64,000 nucleotides of DNA. Origin: Verpa conica (taxonomy: Eukaryota > Ascomycota > Pezizomycetes > Pezizales > Morchellaceae). Made by a program: the position numbers and the translations under genes. Below are positions 23,232 through 36,404 of the stretch, piece after piece (within the stretch, counting starts at the first letter, position 1; every line of letters begins with the position of its first letter). The DNA lies in assembly GCA_033030425.1 (NCBI GenBank), contig JAUFSD010000006.1, positions 1,798,001 through 1,862,000 on the forward strand. The letters run 5' to 3'. A model generated the notes under the pieces. That model did not search any database. It was not told where the DNA came from and saw nothing but the letters and a program-made list of their open reading frames with translations.

Positions 23232-24173
23232 TCAGACAGTCAAAACCCCCTCCATAACCTCCACCGCCCCACCCTCCAGCTCCACCTTCTCCACTTGGCC
23301 ATCACCACTCAGCGTCACCTTAACCCTAATCTCACTCCTCCTCCCCATATCCACCCCCTGCGTGATCTCAAACACCCTCACTCTAGGCCCCTCCGTCGTA
23401 AGCGCCAAATAAGCCCCCAAGGCACTCGCCGCCGACCCCGTCGCCGGGTCCTCAATCCACCCATCAAACATCCTCGTCTCCAACCGCACAGTCATGACCT
23501 CCCCATGTATCTCAGCCAACACCCTCACAAACGAATACACCCCCACAAACCCACCATACTCCCCCAAATACCCCTCCGGAACAGTCGCGCGGCGGGGAAA
23601 CACATGCAACCGCGATAACGCACCACTCGACGCAAGCTCCCACAAAACAAAATTCATACCCTTCACTATCGAGCATATCGGCTCGTCCCCTTGAGCCCCG
23701 CGCACGTAGTCTGCGTCTAGGAGGTCTTGGTAGGCTTTGAGAGCCGAGCACCCGAGCGGAGCATGTATTTTGACATTATGCTGTACGCACAGTCGGGCTT
23801 TACGCTCCGCAGAGTCGAAGCTGACGGGTATAATCCCCGAGAGCGTGTTTAGCTTTATCGATGCGGGGGTCTTGTCGGCTGCGTAGAGACCCGACTGCCC
23901 TGACAGGATGTAGAACCCGGTCCCGATGGTGGGATGTCCGGCGAATGGAAGCTCTGCGGTGGTTGTAAAGATGTTGATCTTGATTTCGTCGGTGGGACTG
24001 CTGGGTGTGTGGATGAATACTGTCTCGGAGAGGTTGAATTCGTTGGAGATGGTGAGTTTTTGCGAGTGTGTGAGAGTGGTGTTAGGTGGGATGTGGACGA
24101 TTGCGAGTTGGTTCCCTGAGAACCGGGTGTGTGTGAAGACGTCGAGAGTGGTGAATTTGAGTTTTAGTGACAT
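23232..24173 (-). CDS. PhzF-like enzyme (phenazine biosynthesis-like family)
   Basis: Single exon, 313 aa, close to the usual family length of roughly 280-320. Signatures are FSGNQLAIV near residue 18, SETVF with the family's catalytic Glu (E50), ELPFAGHPTIGTG (~74-86), and DPATGSA (242-248) in the second half-domain. PhzF proteins are two-lobed isomerases of the diaminopimelate-epimerase fold. In fungi most are uncharacterised and not linked to phenazines, and no other phenazine gene is nearby, so the substrate is unknown. The promoter side carries a long T run (~24211-24230). Confidence 0.92.
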   Translation of the reverse strand: MSLKLKFTTLDVFTHTRFSGNQLAIVHIPPNTTLTHSQKLTISNEFNLSETVFIHTPSSPTDEIKINIFTTTAELPFAGHPTIGTGFYILSGQSGLYAADKTPASIKLNTLSGIIPVSFDSAERKARLCVQHNVKIHAPLGCSALKAYQDLLDADYVRGAQGDEPICSIVKGMNFVLWELASSGALSRLHVFPRRATVPEGYLGEYGGFVGVYSFVRVLAEIHGEVMTVRLETRMFDGWIEDPATGSAASALGAYLALTTEGPRVRVFEITQGVDMGRRSEIRVKVTLSGDGQVEKVELEGGAVEVMEGVLTV

Positions 24174-27100
24174 TTTGGGGGGGGGGTTGCTGGTGGTTGG
24201 TGGAGAGGTTTTTTTTTTTTTTTTTTTTTTGAAAGTGGTTGATATATCGCTTGGGATGAGTCATGAGTGTCAATAAGAGTCGTCAACTACCTAAAGGAGG
24301 GGTGCATGGAAATTGGGTAGCTGGATGGTCTGTACCACTTGCCTGAAGAGGGGAATTATTTGGTTTGTATGTAATTGTATCATTCTAATCAGATAGAGCT
24401 AACGACACCGCTCGTGTTGACGTCTGAGTCTTTAGTATCCAGCATATACTAAATACCTCGTATGTTTACATCGTTGGATTGTAAAAACACGTATTCAGGT
24501 CATTTCAGTAGTACCACAATGGTATTGGTAGATTAATTACGAGGGTCTTTCAGTACAATACCGTATCTAGAAAGCATCCAATGAAGAGTAATTTGAACCT
24601 CAGCTCTCCAATAAATCACCTTAAACGAGCTCTATCATTTTCTGATAACAAGCAAAAACCCATATCAAAACCTCTGCCTTTTTTATGTTGTCCCTTTGCT
24701 CCTACTCGGGTTAAGAATCTGAACATGCAAATTAATCCTACCAGTGTTTTCGTTGGATGAAACGTCTCTAGCGGAGAAAAGGTATCCCCGGTTGGTGAGA
24801 GCGGTATTTGCACCTATCTAACTCGATTACCCAGAAAAGCCCCGCTGTTACTCTACAGGGCCATTGAGAAGACTTCCTGAAGATTATCCTCTGAAGAATA
24901 TGGTCAGCGCTTTGCCTATATAGGCATAGGTACAACGGTGCACCCAGTTATGCAATTGCATACAAAGCAATCATCAAACTCCCTATAGCCCATGTTTCAG
25001 CATCCCATAAAGACACTAACAACTTGCATACTCCGGGCCCTAGTTTTTATGCTGGAAATTTCTAGTAGGAGTAGTCTGTAATTAATTAGATCTGTAAATA
25101 GAAGAGAAGAAGTGGTTTATATGTATTTACTTTTTGAATGAATACAAATTGGGCCTTCTAAGTCCTCCCATAGCAGATCCAAGTGCGATTGATCAATCAT
25201 AATACATCCAGATCCAAGCATAACCCCACAGTTGTCAACAAAATCACAAGACACCTCAGTATTCCTAGTAGTCATTTTACAAATTCTATCAGCATAACAT
25301 GATATCCCAATACACGGCGAACTTTCCTCCCGATGCCGCATCAAAAACCGTTCCAGTCATCACACCCCCATGGTACATCCAGGTGTGGGGATGATGTATC
25401 CTTACCGATTTCCCCACTCTTCTGTATTTGGTTAGGATTTCAATGAAGGCTACCTCACTAGCTCTGCTAGACTTGCATAAGACTGTATCCCAGTTGTGGG
25501 CTTACTTCTTAGACGCATCTATAAAATTACCCCACGTAAGCTAAAAGTCTAGGTGATAACAGGGGTATCCGTTGATGACCTCATTGTCTTGGACTGTGGG
25601 GAAGTCGGCTTTCTTGTGCTGCTCTTATCGTCACCCTGCTCGCAGCAGGCATTTAAGAACCCGAAAAACGCAAGTCTTGGATAGGAAAGTTTTATTGGAC
25701 CTTCTGTGCAAAATATTCCTGTATATTTTTGAAAATACTCATCTCCATTTCCGGGTACTATGCCTATTGCGAGTATACTACCGGGAGCAGCGACGGCTGG
25801 TGGGGTAAGGATGGCGGTGGAGATTGCTACTCTTGGGCTAGTACTCATGGTTTTGTGGAGTGCTTGTTGTTGGGAGAGGCTAAAGGAAATTTCTTTATCA
25901 CCTGGGAAGTTCAACATATTAATATTCAGGGTTTTCTTTCTAACTCTATGCATGGTGAATTGCCTTTCCTACTAAGGTTTTATGTACACTGATCACTCGA
26001 GTAGTGTCTGATAGTATATTCTACATAATGATTATTTCCTGCACTGTTTGACATGGCGTAAACGGACTTTTTAGTGCATTCTACCAGGGAACGGGAGGAT
26101 AGCTGCAGAATGTGACACCAAGATTCGAAAATATAGTGCCACTAGATACTACAGATGAACAAGAGGTTGCCTGTGAGTGATGCTTCACGGTTCAAATCCT
26201 TTAAGATAGTCTAATATGAAGATTCCAGTTCAATAGAGTAGGGAAAGTATGTTAAGTTGTTCATTACTGCATATATCTGGGGTAGGCTCTCCCCATGAAA
26301 TCGTAGGGCAGTGAGAAATATACCTTAACTTCGGCCACCAGCGTTAATAAAATCTTCTGAGGTCTTTTTTTTGCACTGGGTGAACTAAAGAAGGTAAAGT
26401 ACTATGTGAGTCTCGAAATTACATATGATATATGATTTGACGGTTGATGAGTATTCACTATAGGCCTATTCTACATATTTCCTTTGATATATATGACTAG
26501 CTATCTACCTGTGAGGTATTAACTTGAACGTGGCTATTGATATATCTTGGATCCTTATATTAGTCCCAGATCTGCCGTATAATAAAATTTGCCAATGATC
26601 AGTATAGGTTTTAGAATTCCTTTATACACGAGAAACGTTACTGAAGTACGGTCATAGCCTACACAGTTATTGCCAAAACCTAGTAAGAACCTTTAATTGG
26701 ACTTGCCTAACTAGTGGCCACCTTTCACTTATCTCTTTTATTAAGAGTCGGTATTCAACAGCCTGTAATTCGTTTTATCATACAACCTTAAGCAAAGTGG
26801 CTCTTCCAAGCTCAGATTATTATGGCATATTAGAAGATTCATCTGTATCGCAGAGGAACTTCACTTTCATTAATTCCTATTCTATTCTTCAAGTTAATCA
26901 AGATTTCTAGCTATAGATCCCCGCGAAAGACAGGGTTTTGCGCAGCTCCCACACATTTCAATCCTCAAGAATCCAAGCTAGTCACAGAGTAGCTAGAACC
27001 CTAGAAGTTTCGGCCCATCTAAACTAATGAAAAAAATAACATGTCTAAAAATATCAAACTCTTATTTCTTTTTAATCATACAAACTCACTCGCTAGATTT

Positions 27101-30100
27101 CCTAATGGATTAACATAAGGCTTTCGGTAAATTCCAATACCAAATTCTTCACCGCCCAACATGCCGCCGAGGGGGGAAAAAAAATTTCTCTCATATCAAA
27201 CCGAATTAATATTCAACGGTATTATTACTGCAGCCCTAATCTCCAAGCATTGTTTTTTTTTGTTGTAAGGGGGGAAGAAAAAAAAAATCAGGAAACGTTT
27301 TTCTATGAGACAATCATGCTTAGCAACCCTTGATTCCCTTTCTCCCCTCTCCGAACGTCAGTTTCAATTGCTAGCAAATTTACAATCCACCGTACACTAT
27401 TCAAAACGCGTCTTACTCGTGACCAAACCTTGCACTGAAAATTTCACCACCGGGGTGTTGACATCGGTGACAACTACAACAGCACCCCCCCCCCCCTCGT
27501 AGTGCATACAACCGTTCCGGTAGGGGGTTGTGGTAGGAATTGCACATACGTACGGTACCATGGATTACTTCTCGCACTGCGCATGCCACCAAACCATCGG
27601 GAAAAATAGGCAGGAATATTTTTTTTTTCGGCATGACCATTCCGAACAATTAACACAAGTACGTCATGAAGGGGGGGGGGTTAGAGTGAGAGAGAGAGAA
27701 AGCAGAGAGGGGAAAGAAAATTGGCTATCCTCAGGCACATATGCAAGGTACCGATCACTTTATTTAATCGATTCCCACCTTAAGTAAACGCTTCCAGTAT
27801 TTGAGTTTCAAAAGTTCGTTACCCCTGATGACTTGGTCAATGATCATCCCGCGTCAGAACAGCAGCACACCCAGAGAAAAAGATTTCGCTCTCGGCGCAC
27901 GGACCAGAGGGTATCGTCATCGGTCGACACGTAAACCCCTGCCGTAATGCAGAGCCGCAGCCATGTGTCTATCGATAACAAAAAGCCCACGGCATCTTCC
28001 GGCAGTCAGGAAAAGAAGAAGAAAATAATATAACTGAGTCGCGCCCAAAGCGAGAGTGACGATGATGATTTAGGCGACTATCTGATTGAGAGATCATGCA
28101 GCTATGATTCCAATGGGGGTGAGTCTATCGCAACGTCCGTCCATTCATGGAGAGTGGCTTTCTTGGCGCTGCCTCTCATCCTGCCATTAGACGCCCGGCC
28201 CCCATGGTCCCTTCAACGCCAGCACCTGAACTCTCGAGCGTCAGCAGCAGGGTTAGGTTTGTCGATATCTCCGAACAAGTACCCCGTTTTCAAACCAGTA
28301 TCATAGAGACGTGTAAACGTCATAGACTGCTGTACAGGGCATACAGCTCAAGGGGTGTTTCGGTATCTCTCGGGTGCTTCTCCGATGCCCCAAATATTGG
28401 AATTCCTCTCTGGGATATTTATCAAGGCTTGGTTCGTGGAGTTTATCGCTTATGCTGGTTGCGACCGCAACCAGCAGTCAGCATACTTCGGGTTTTCACA
28501 TAGTTGATTACCAGAGACTCCACTCGTTCTTTGCTCATCCTGATTGATCCAGACCTATTGGAGGCTTGCGGCTTATTCGCCCTTCCGTGTGGTTCCGCAC
28601 AAGAGTCATTGTATATCACTCGAGGAGCACCACAGGGTGGTCCAAGAAGTGCTGCCACATCTGGCCTGTCTACAATTTAACAGCCCAATCCTCTTTCTAG
28701 CAAGAATCTATACTGAGTGTAACTTTTAAATAGGGCTAGGTTTAGATAAACAAGCTTTCAGACATCAGACATTGAACCCAATATAATCCTTTGATTTCTA
28801 AGAAATTCTCTAGCAGACAGCATTTGTGTCAGCCTTTATGCTAGGCCCTACGGACATATTTCTTCTCCTGTTTCTTCTGCTCCCTCGTTACCTTGCACCT
28901 GACCCTACTCCCCACTCATCTCAACACATTCTCCCTCTCCCTCTCTACACTCAAACTCTACACCCTTTCTAATGTCGTCATACCTCGAACCACCCCTTGG
29001 GACGTGTAAAATATACCCCCCTCTCACCCCTCACATGACTCTCCCTGCACCCGTCAGAACATACCATTCTATACTACTACAGGAGGAAACGCAACCTACT
29101 GATACGAACCCTCCTAGATTCAAGTTTCAGAAAAAAAAAAATGGTTTATGAGAATGTAAGAACAGCAGTTTCTCAGGCTTAAGAAAAAAAAAAAAAAGAA
29201 ACCATTCCAAGTAAGCTATTGGGGGTGTGTGTGGACGATCCCTTAGGTTTCCAAAAACCGAACACCTCATACGTTCCCAGCAAATACTTTTCAACTCCCT
29301 AACCCCAGTTGGCGAAAGGGAAAATAAAAAAATAAAAAATATATGCATGCATGTCTCATAGGTTCAGCGGTCAATCATGTTCCATCCGAGATCCTCACGA
29401 ACCATTATTTTTCCACGCCAAGAAACCCAAACTGCCGGCTGGTCTGGTCGGCTTCTATACCTGTGGGGGGGGGGAGGGAGGGAGGGAGGGAAGGGTTGCA
29501 GTGAAAAATATAGCAACAAGGCTTCCAGAATATTTTATTTTTCTCTCCTACCAGAGGAGGGGGGGGGGGTTGTCCAATGATAGATAGATCGTGGAGTAGA
29601 TGTATGTCTCAGCTGCGTATGCCCTAACGTCAGGTTTTTTTTTTTTCTTCCTTTCGATCAAGATAGTCATTTCCCCGATAACTATTCTGACTTCATCCAT
29701 GTTGCACTTGGGTCCAGCAATCAAGCAATCGGAGGTGGGATATTGGAGATGTATGGGTTGAATGAAACAGCCCTTCTGGTCTTGTTGTACATAATTCTCT
29801 CAAAGGATTCAGGTTCGGAGTAGTATACTCCGCTGGCTGAAGATGATACATTAAAAAGAGGGAAAAAAAGAAACTAGTTGGATTTTCTCTCTCTTTCCTA
29901 GTGGAGATCTTTCGGTTTAAGAAACAATTCATGAGAACAAGTGGGGGGGGAGGGAGCAACGAGGACTGGTATTACTAGATGGCCAGCACGGTAGAGAGAG
30001 AGAGCCCAAGTCAAAACATTATCCAGCCAATACCTCACAAAAAAACGCACGGATAATTGCGCACAAATTACACCACGGGTACCCGTTGTCATCTCGTTCC

Positions 30101-32794
30101 ACTGGACATTTCGCAGAGTAGCTTAACTACAGCGCTAATGTTTTTTCTATACCAGACCTGGATATACGGACATATGAGACAACTTGCGTACATTCAATAC
30201 CGACCCTTGACGAGAATTACACACATCAGTTAGCAACCCTCCCTTTCCCCCCTCCCCTTCCCTCGGAAAGCTTAACCTCCCAAACTAGATAGAAGAACCA
30301 ACAGTCTAAATCGTAACAGGGGATACCGGGAAGGGAAAAAAAAAAAAGGGATCAGGAACATGGTAACATCGTGTCCCTGCGCTACGTACGTGACGTAGTT
30401 TTTTTTTTTTTTTTTTTTTTGGAACGCATCGGTAGTCATCGGTGCATTGACCAAATGCCATGTTCCTCATCTCAATCGCATGTACGTCCAATCATCCCCC
30501 CTCTCCCCTCTTACGGTACCCGTTTTCTTGCATGAGGGAAGGCCATCTTCCCTCCCTCCCTCCCTCCCCAGTTCTCAAACTCCCACCCTTCCTCTCTCTC
30601 TCTCTCTTTTCATCTACATACTTTGGCTAGTACCTGCCCTACCTCGCATACGCATAGTGCATTAGAAAGAAAAAAAAAAAAAGTGGAATTAGAACCTATA
30701 TCAGACCCCCCCGACCGACACGTATGTGATCGAGTAGCTACCTACGCACACACACAGACCTCTCCCACCCCCCCGTAATCCTCCGCCCTGCAGAAGAAAA
30801 AAAAAAAAAAAATAACAAGGGAAATATGTATAGAAAGAAGAAAAGGGGAAGAGAGTGTGTGAAGGGATAGATAGAGACAGACCCTAAAATAAAATTTAAA
30901 AAAAAAAAAACCAAGAGTGGTCATCTCGTAATCCTCAGATGAACTCATACAGCGAAAATCAATGATACAGGGTAAAAAAAAAAAAAAAAAAAAAAAAAGA
31001 ATCGAGAAACTAGGAACAGGGTAGTTCACCCCACATCAAAACTCCCATACTTCTTAACCAGGAATCGGAAGGGGGAGGGGGGGGAGGAAGCAATTGGGGG
31101 GGGGAGAGTAGTGAATGGTGGAGAAAAGACACCCGGGTTTACAAGTGAACCTTTTTTTTTCTTTCCATTCTCCTCCCCCCCCCCTTTCACTATCCACTCT
31201 CCACAAAAAAAAACGTCCCTACCCTAATCTTCCACCTCACCGGAAAAAACCACACACACTAGGAAAGTAGATACCGTTGTTGTGCATACTCAACTAATGA
31301 CTGGCGGCCTGAGTGTACAGTAGTCACGCGCACTTCGGAGCACTCATGATCATTGCAAAAGTAGGGTGAGAGAGAGCGAGCGAGCGAGCGAGTGAGTGAG
31401 AGATGTTGTGCATTAGTATCGTATGTACAATTTACCGTGCCGAAGATTGCCTCACCACCCCTCACCCCCTTGCAATGATTAGGCATCTTAAAAAGATGGT
31501 TGCCTTGTGGATGGGGCTGATAGGCATTAGTTACATGAGTTATAGCAGAGCTAGTATCCACCCGCGGGGGCTACATGTATCACTGAGGGTTACTTGCACT
31601 AAGAATATCTTTTATCGCGGGTAAGGAGGCCCAAATGTAGTGATTGAGAGAACCCATGCCCATCCGCTAAGATATCAGAATAAACTGATCCATACAAGGT
31701 GTTCATTTTTTTATTTTTCTACATAGCAATATCACCATCAATATAAAGCCCAGTTTTTTTTACAGATAACATATAGTGGTCTCAGTAATTGGATGCTGGC
31801 GCGAGCACTTTCTTTTGTACAGCTAAGCATATTTCATGGGTCATTGGTTAGAACATCATCTCTCGCTGTCGTTTACGTGTTATGAGAATAGGCCCTTGAA
31901 GTCTGCATACAGTCAAAAGGATATGGGGGTACAGTAATATGTAGGCAGAATGCGTAGCTTATTAAAAAACATACCACTGGTAAAATTGTCGCTGTCCAAG
32001 CAAAAGCCATGCAGTATAGAAATTCGCAAAAAGTTTCAGTTGAAATATGTAGCTTCAAATTTATATCTATGCAGCTAGTAATTTATCGTAAAAGAGAATC
32101 TGGACAAAGCGCCCCCCCAAGATACTAAGAAAAAAGAAGCAAAGTACTCCGGTGATGACCCCCCTCAATACCCAACCGAGGAGGTAGTATACCCTTCCAA
32201 GAACCCCAAAACAAATGAAAGTCCAAAAGAAAAGACCAAATGATAAGCTGACAGATCTATCATCTACTGTAACTCCCCTCCCCCAGATTTCATCCAATTC
32301 GTAAACCCCACTCTTTCCCAATTTTAAACATATCTTTCGTAACTTCATGAGATTTATACTTTCACGGCACCTGTCCGTAGAACGTCTCGAAACACCACAC
32401 AATAGCAAAGAATTGACAACCAAACTCCATATTCACCAAAAAAGTAACGCTGTGCCGGCAAACCAAACAACCCCAGAGATAGCAGAAATATAAGGAATGT
32501 AAAAAAAAAAATATGTGGAAAGAAAGTGAATACCGTCAAATATTTACCAGACAGTGGCCAATCCTCTCGATTTCCACATTTTCACATAGCGCCAGACCAA
32601 AAGAAAATCGTAAAACCCAAACCCACAAAATGCACCTTAACCCCAAAGACCAAGAACGTAAAAAGGGAATAACAAAGAAAATCGTGGAAGCATAAGACAT
32701 GACGGATCTATAATATACTTGATCACCAATCGATCCGTGACCGGTGAGTCGCTAACCTAGTCGAGAAAAAGATGAACTTGGAAGTCTTGGTCGC
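24174..32794. other. Large gene-poor region with many homopolymer runs
   Basis: No convincing gene in 8.6 kb. Small frames (25549-25953 minus, 28147-28503 plus and others) have no recognised domain. From about 27.1 to 31.3 kb there are many long A, T, G and C runs, for example T22 at 30399-30420 and A25 at 30974-30998, plus short GA and GAGC repeats near 31370-31400. No tRNA or rRNA was recognised. Transposon decay products are possible but not proved. Confidence 0.45.
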
Positions 32795-34465
32795 TCATCG
32801 GCCCTCCCAACCCTGGCTTCGGAGCACTCTCGAATCGTTGACCGGTGGCAATCTCGTGTTCTGAATAGGTTCTACCCATCTTTCGGCCCTCAACTTAGTC
32901 ATCCGTTTGCAGATTTCCTCCTCACTTCTTGTAGTAAGGATAATGTTCACTTCATTAAACGAAAGGCTTTTGTTCACCAAAACCGCATCCTCTTGGGGAG
33001 ACCAGTTGTTAATGCTCTCATCCATGAGAAATCGGGGTGAGGATGAGGCCGGAGATGGGAGAGGGGTAGGTTGATACGTGTGCAATGGCACCGAGTAGTT
33101 GGAGTGGTTCCAGGGTCTTTGCTGAGCCAAGGATTGGTAGTAAGGGTTTGGGCGAATCGGCGACTCCGATGTAGGAATTGCATACTGGGGGATCGACTGA
33201 GGGATCGAGTGATGCATCTGTGGTGTGCTTGGATTGGTCGAGGGAGCCGGGGATTGGTTGTTGATACAACTCATCAATAGCTTTGGGCTACTAGAGATAG
33301 TACCCGCAGCCGCGGTGGATGCCATCTCGCTTGCGAAAGAAGAAGATGTGGTTGTAACAACGGGTGGTCGGCGGTGTCCATGGTAGTACTTCAAAGTACC
33401 GGAAGCAAGACGGCGCCAGCGGAACTGGCAAGCATGAGATGTTCTACCGGGGACTATACATTTGTTAGTAAAAAAAAAAAAAAAAAAATTAATATCTAAT
33501 CTACTAAACCTACAATGTGTTGCGATTTCCTTCCATCCAAGCCTTTGCTCTTCTTTCAATTGCTTGAGTAGGATATCATCTTGAGGGTCCCATGACATGG
33601 GTGTACGAGGAGTCTTGGGCCTAAAGAATATTAATTAGTCTTTGTTTTCTTCCCGAGATAATATTGTAGAGAATTTAATTCTTACTTTTTCCTTCCAAGA
33701 ACATCGTATTCGTCGCCGCCACACCTGGTGGAATTGGTACTAGTTCTGGGAGAACTGTAATCACTAATCAGCTTCCCAATGCCCCTCATTTTCAAATGGA
33801 GGGACAAATTGGACCAACCTCCTGCTCTTCTTTTTCCCTCCGTTCATGTCCGGTCCAACCTTCTGTACTTCAGTCATCAAGTGGTCAAATGCCAAGAGAC
33901 TGCTCCTCCTTCTTGTCAAATCATGTTCGAATGCCTCTCTGTATGAAGGCGCTGCTGGTGTCCATGGGCTACTGGCAACGGAGCTGCTCCTGGTGCTTGC
34001 TGAAGCAGTGGATGTGGGTGAGTTCTCAGCAGACCACAATCCGGATGGAGAAGAAACGCCAGAGCTATCACTAGAAACAGAGTCGGGTGAAGACAACAGT
34101 GAAGAGATGGAATGCTTCTTCACAACTGCAGACCTGGTGCTCCTCCTAGTAGACTCTGAAGAACCATCTGCTGGGAAACCTGCTGCTGCACCGGGTGCAG
34201 GTGTAGATGCTGCTGAGGATGCGGCAGAGCCGGGGCTCGAGTAGGCGGGAGGAAAGTAAGAATCCACAGATGGGAGCGGGTACTTTGAAGGAGGGTACTC
34301 TTGCATGACGAGAGGACGTCTGTTGTATTGGTACGGGGGAGTGGGAAGGTTGGCAGTGTTGATGGGGGGCAACTGGATTCGGGAGTCCGAGGTAGGGAAG
34401 GGCGAGGGAGAGCTCGAGGAAGACATGTTTGATGGTTGACTTGTGATGAATTGAGCTGGGGGCAT
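32795..34465 (-). CDS. Myb/SANT-domain regulator with long Ser/Pro-rich arms
   Basis: Minus-strand exons 34465-33819, 33754-33686, 33620-33514 and 33453-32795 give 493 aa. Intron 1 (donor GTTGGT), intron 2 (GTAAGA) and intron 3 rebuild GRKKPKTPRTPMSWDPQ, then a Myb/SANT-like unit (MSWDPQDDILLKQLKEEQ through RLGWKEIATHFPGRTSHACQ and FRWRRLASG), with spaced Trp residues and the PGRTSHAC recognition-helix style. The N-terminal half is Ser/Pro-rich. A second Trp-rich stretch near the C-terminus (NNWSPQEDAVLV...EICKRMTKL) looks like another degenerate SANT unit. This suggests a DNA-binding transcription factor; its target is unknown. Intron 3 (33454-33513) is 60 nt and has no stop codon, so the unspliced frame stays open. 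The A/T run at 33470-33488 lies in that intron. Confidence 0.85.
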
Positions 34466-36000
34466 CAGATTAGCTTGATGAGGTCCAGACTGGATGTATG
34501 TTGGTTGTATGAGATGAGAAGCACGAAAGCAGGAAAGGGAGAGGGGGCTTCGGAGAATTAAATGAAAGAAGTGAGGAGGGGAGGGAGAGGAGGAGGGCTA
34601 CTAGCAAGACGGGCAGGGCAGGACAGGACAGGACGAGGAGGAGGGCCGGAGAGACAAGCAGGCAAGCACACAGACAAATAGACTGCACAAGCAGGCAAGC
34701 TAACAGATGCACGTACGCACTTCAGACACACACACACACACACACACACACCCACACACCTTTAGAAAACGGCCACCCACAAGCTACCACCACTAATGTC
34801 TAACCTTTTCTTCGGACGACTCAATCAGACAGTGGGAGAGAGAAAAAACAACCCAGCTTAGGTCGACCAGCGTCGAAAGGTAGGTAAAGTAGCGAACGAG
34901 GCAATTGATGTTATTGTATATTTTATTTTTTTTCGAATTGCAGCCAAAAAATAAAAAAAAGAATTAAAAAAAAATAAAAAAAAAAGAGAAAGCAACTTAT
35001 TCAGACTGAGTGGGAGGCAAGAAAGTGGGGAGAAGAGGGGGGGGATTTGAATGGTAATCAATTGATGAGGAGGGGCCGAAAGGGCAAGAATCAAAGCCTG
35101 AACAAAGAGATGTACTGCAGAAATCGGAACCTAAACAGTTTCTCCGAGGCGGTACTTATTTGTTTCCGCACGGATATGACGATCTCGAGCGGAGGCGTGG
35201 GCTTTGTTGATGCAGACGTGGAGGTGGAGAGGAGGGATGCTGCAGGGCTTGATGACGCTCAGGGAAGGATGGGTGCATATGGGAAGATCAGGACGTGCTG
35301 CTTGCGTGAAGACCGGATGGAAGGAGGGGTCGAGAGAAAGACAGGCGTAGAAGAAGGAAGGAGACGTTGAGGAGGTTCGACAGCGACGAGGGAGGAAACG
35401 AAGGCTACGGTACGAGGAGAGCTAGAGGGTGAGTGGATGCAGCTCGGATTGGGCACAGCGTTATATTCCCGACTGGCCGTCTGGTTAGGGACCAGCAGGA
35501 AGAGGAGGAATGCATCATGATCAAGCAGGAGTAGCAGCAGCAGCAGGAGCAGCAGCAGCAGGCAGCAGGCAGCAGAGGCAGCAGCAGAGCAGAAGCAGCA
35601 GCAGCAGCAGCAGCAAGCAATTGCGCAAAAGGAAAGGCCCCGGGGAGGGGGTGCTGTCTGTCGGTGATAATTGAAGACTCGAGGAATGGCCGCCACCACT
35701 GGCTATGGCTGGCGTCGAGGGATGAGAAGCGAGAGACCTGCAGCTCTCTAGGTCCTGGTGCGTGGGTGGTGCTGCTTGTGGTGGAGCTGGCTGCTCGTTG
35801 GTGAAGATACGCTGGTTGGCCGGCCCAGAGTGCAAATGATGATGGTGAGTGAGGTGATGGTCGCCATCGTGGTGATACTTTTTTTGATCTCTGGATGTGC
35901 ACGGAGCTCTCTTTGCTCAACACCCACTTTACCTTTACCTACCAGCCACCCCACCAGCAAATCATCAATTCGTGTATCTTTTTCTTTCCCCCCAATTACA
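34466..36000 (-). promoter_or_regulatory. Upstream region of the Myb/SANT gene with CA and AGC microsatellites
   Basis: Upstream of the Myb gene there is an (AC)n run at 34726-34759, an A-rich block (~34925-34990), and an AGC/CAG-rich microsatellite at 35532-35615. Long frames across the AGC tract are Ala/Ser/Leu/Cys-rich through the repeat and are not supported as genes. This is probably promoter and long 5' leader. Confidence 0.4.
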
Positions 36001-36373
36001 CGTATCATGTACTTTATCCCATCTTCCCCATTTTTTCGATTGAAGAATCAAGATACATCTATTAGGCTCGTCTATTCTATGTCGACCTTTTGTGATATGG
36101 CTATAAGCATTTACTATAATTGCCGTCGTTATCTTTGAGTAGCCTGTAGGGTTTTTTTATTTTATTTATTCTTTTTTTTTATTATTACCCTCTCACATTC
36201 GTTTTTCCCTCTCCCATTTTTGGAAACCCAATTTATCCTCCTTTTGACTTTTTTTCCCGATCAGAGTGAATAAAAAAAAAACAAGGGAGCTACAACTACA
36301 ACTACAACTACAAAAAAAAAGGGTCACCAGTTTGAGAATGACCAAAAAATTTGAAAAAAAGAGAATAGAAAGA

Positions 36374-36404
<31 letters not shown>

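Noticed and set aside
23295..23618. Plus-strand frame opposite the PhzF-like gene
   Set aside because: A shadow of the PhzF-like gene on the other strand.
26186..26205. Sequence resembling a tRNA B box (GGTTCAAATCC)
   Set aside because: The surrounding bases do not pair into a T stem or acceptor stem, and no A box lies at the right distance.
35405..35923. Frame across the AGC microsatellite
   Set aside because: Long Ala/Leu/Cys runs come from the repeat itself; there is no conserved flanking sequence.
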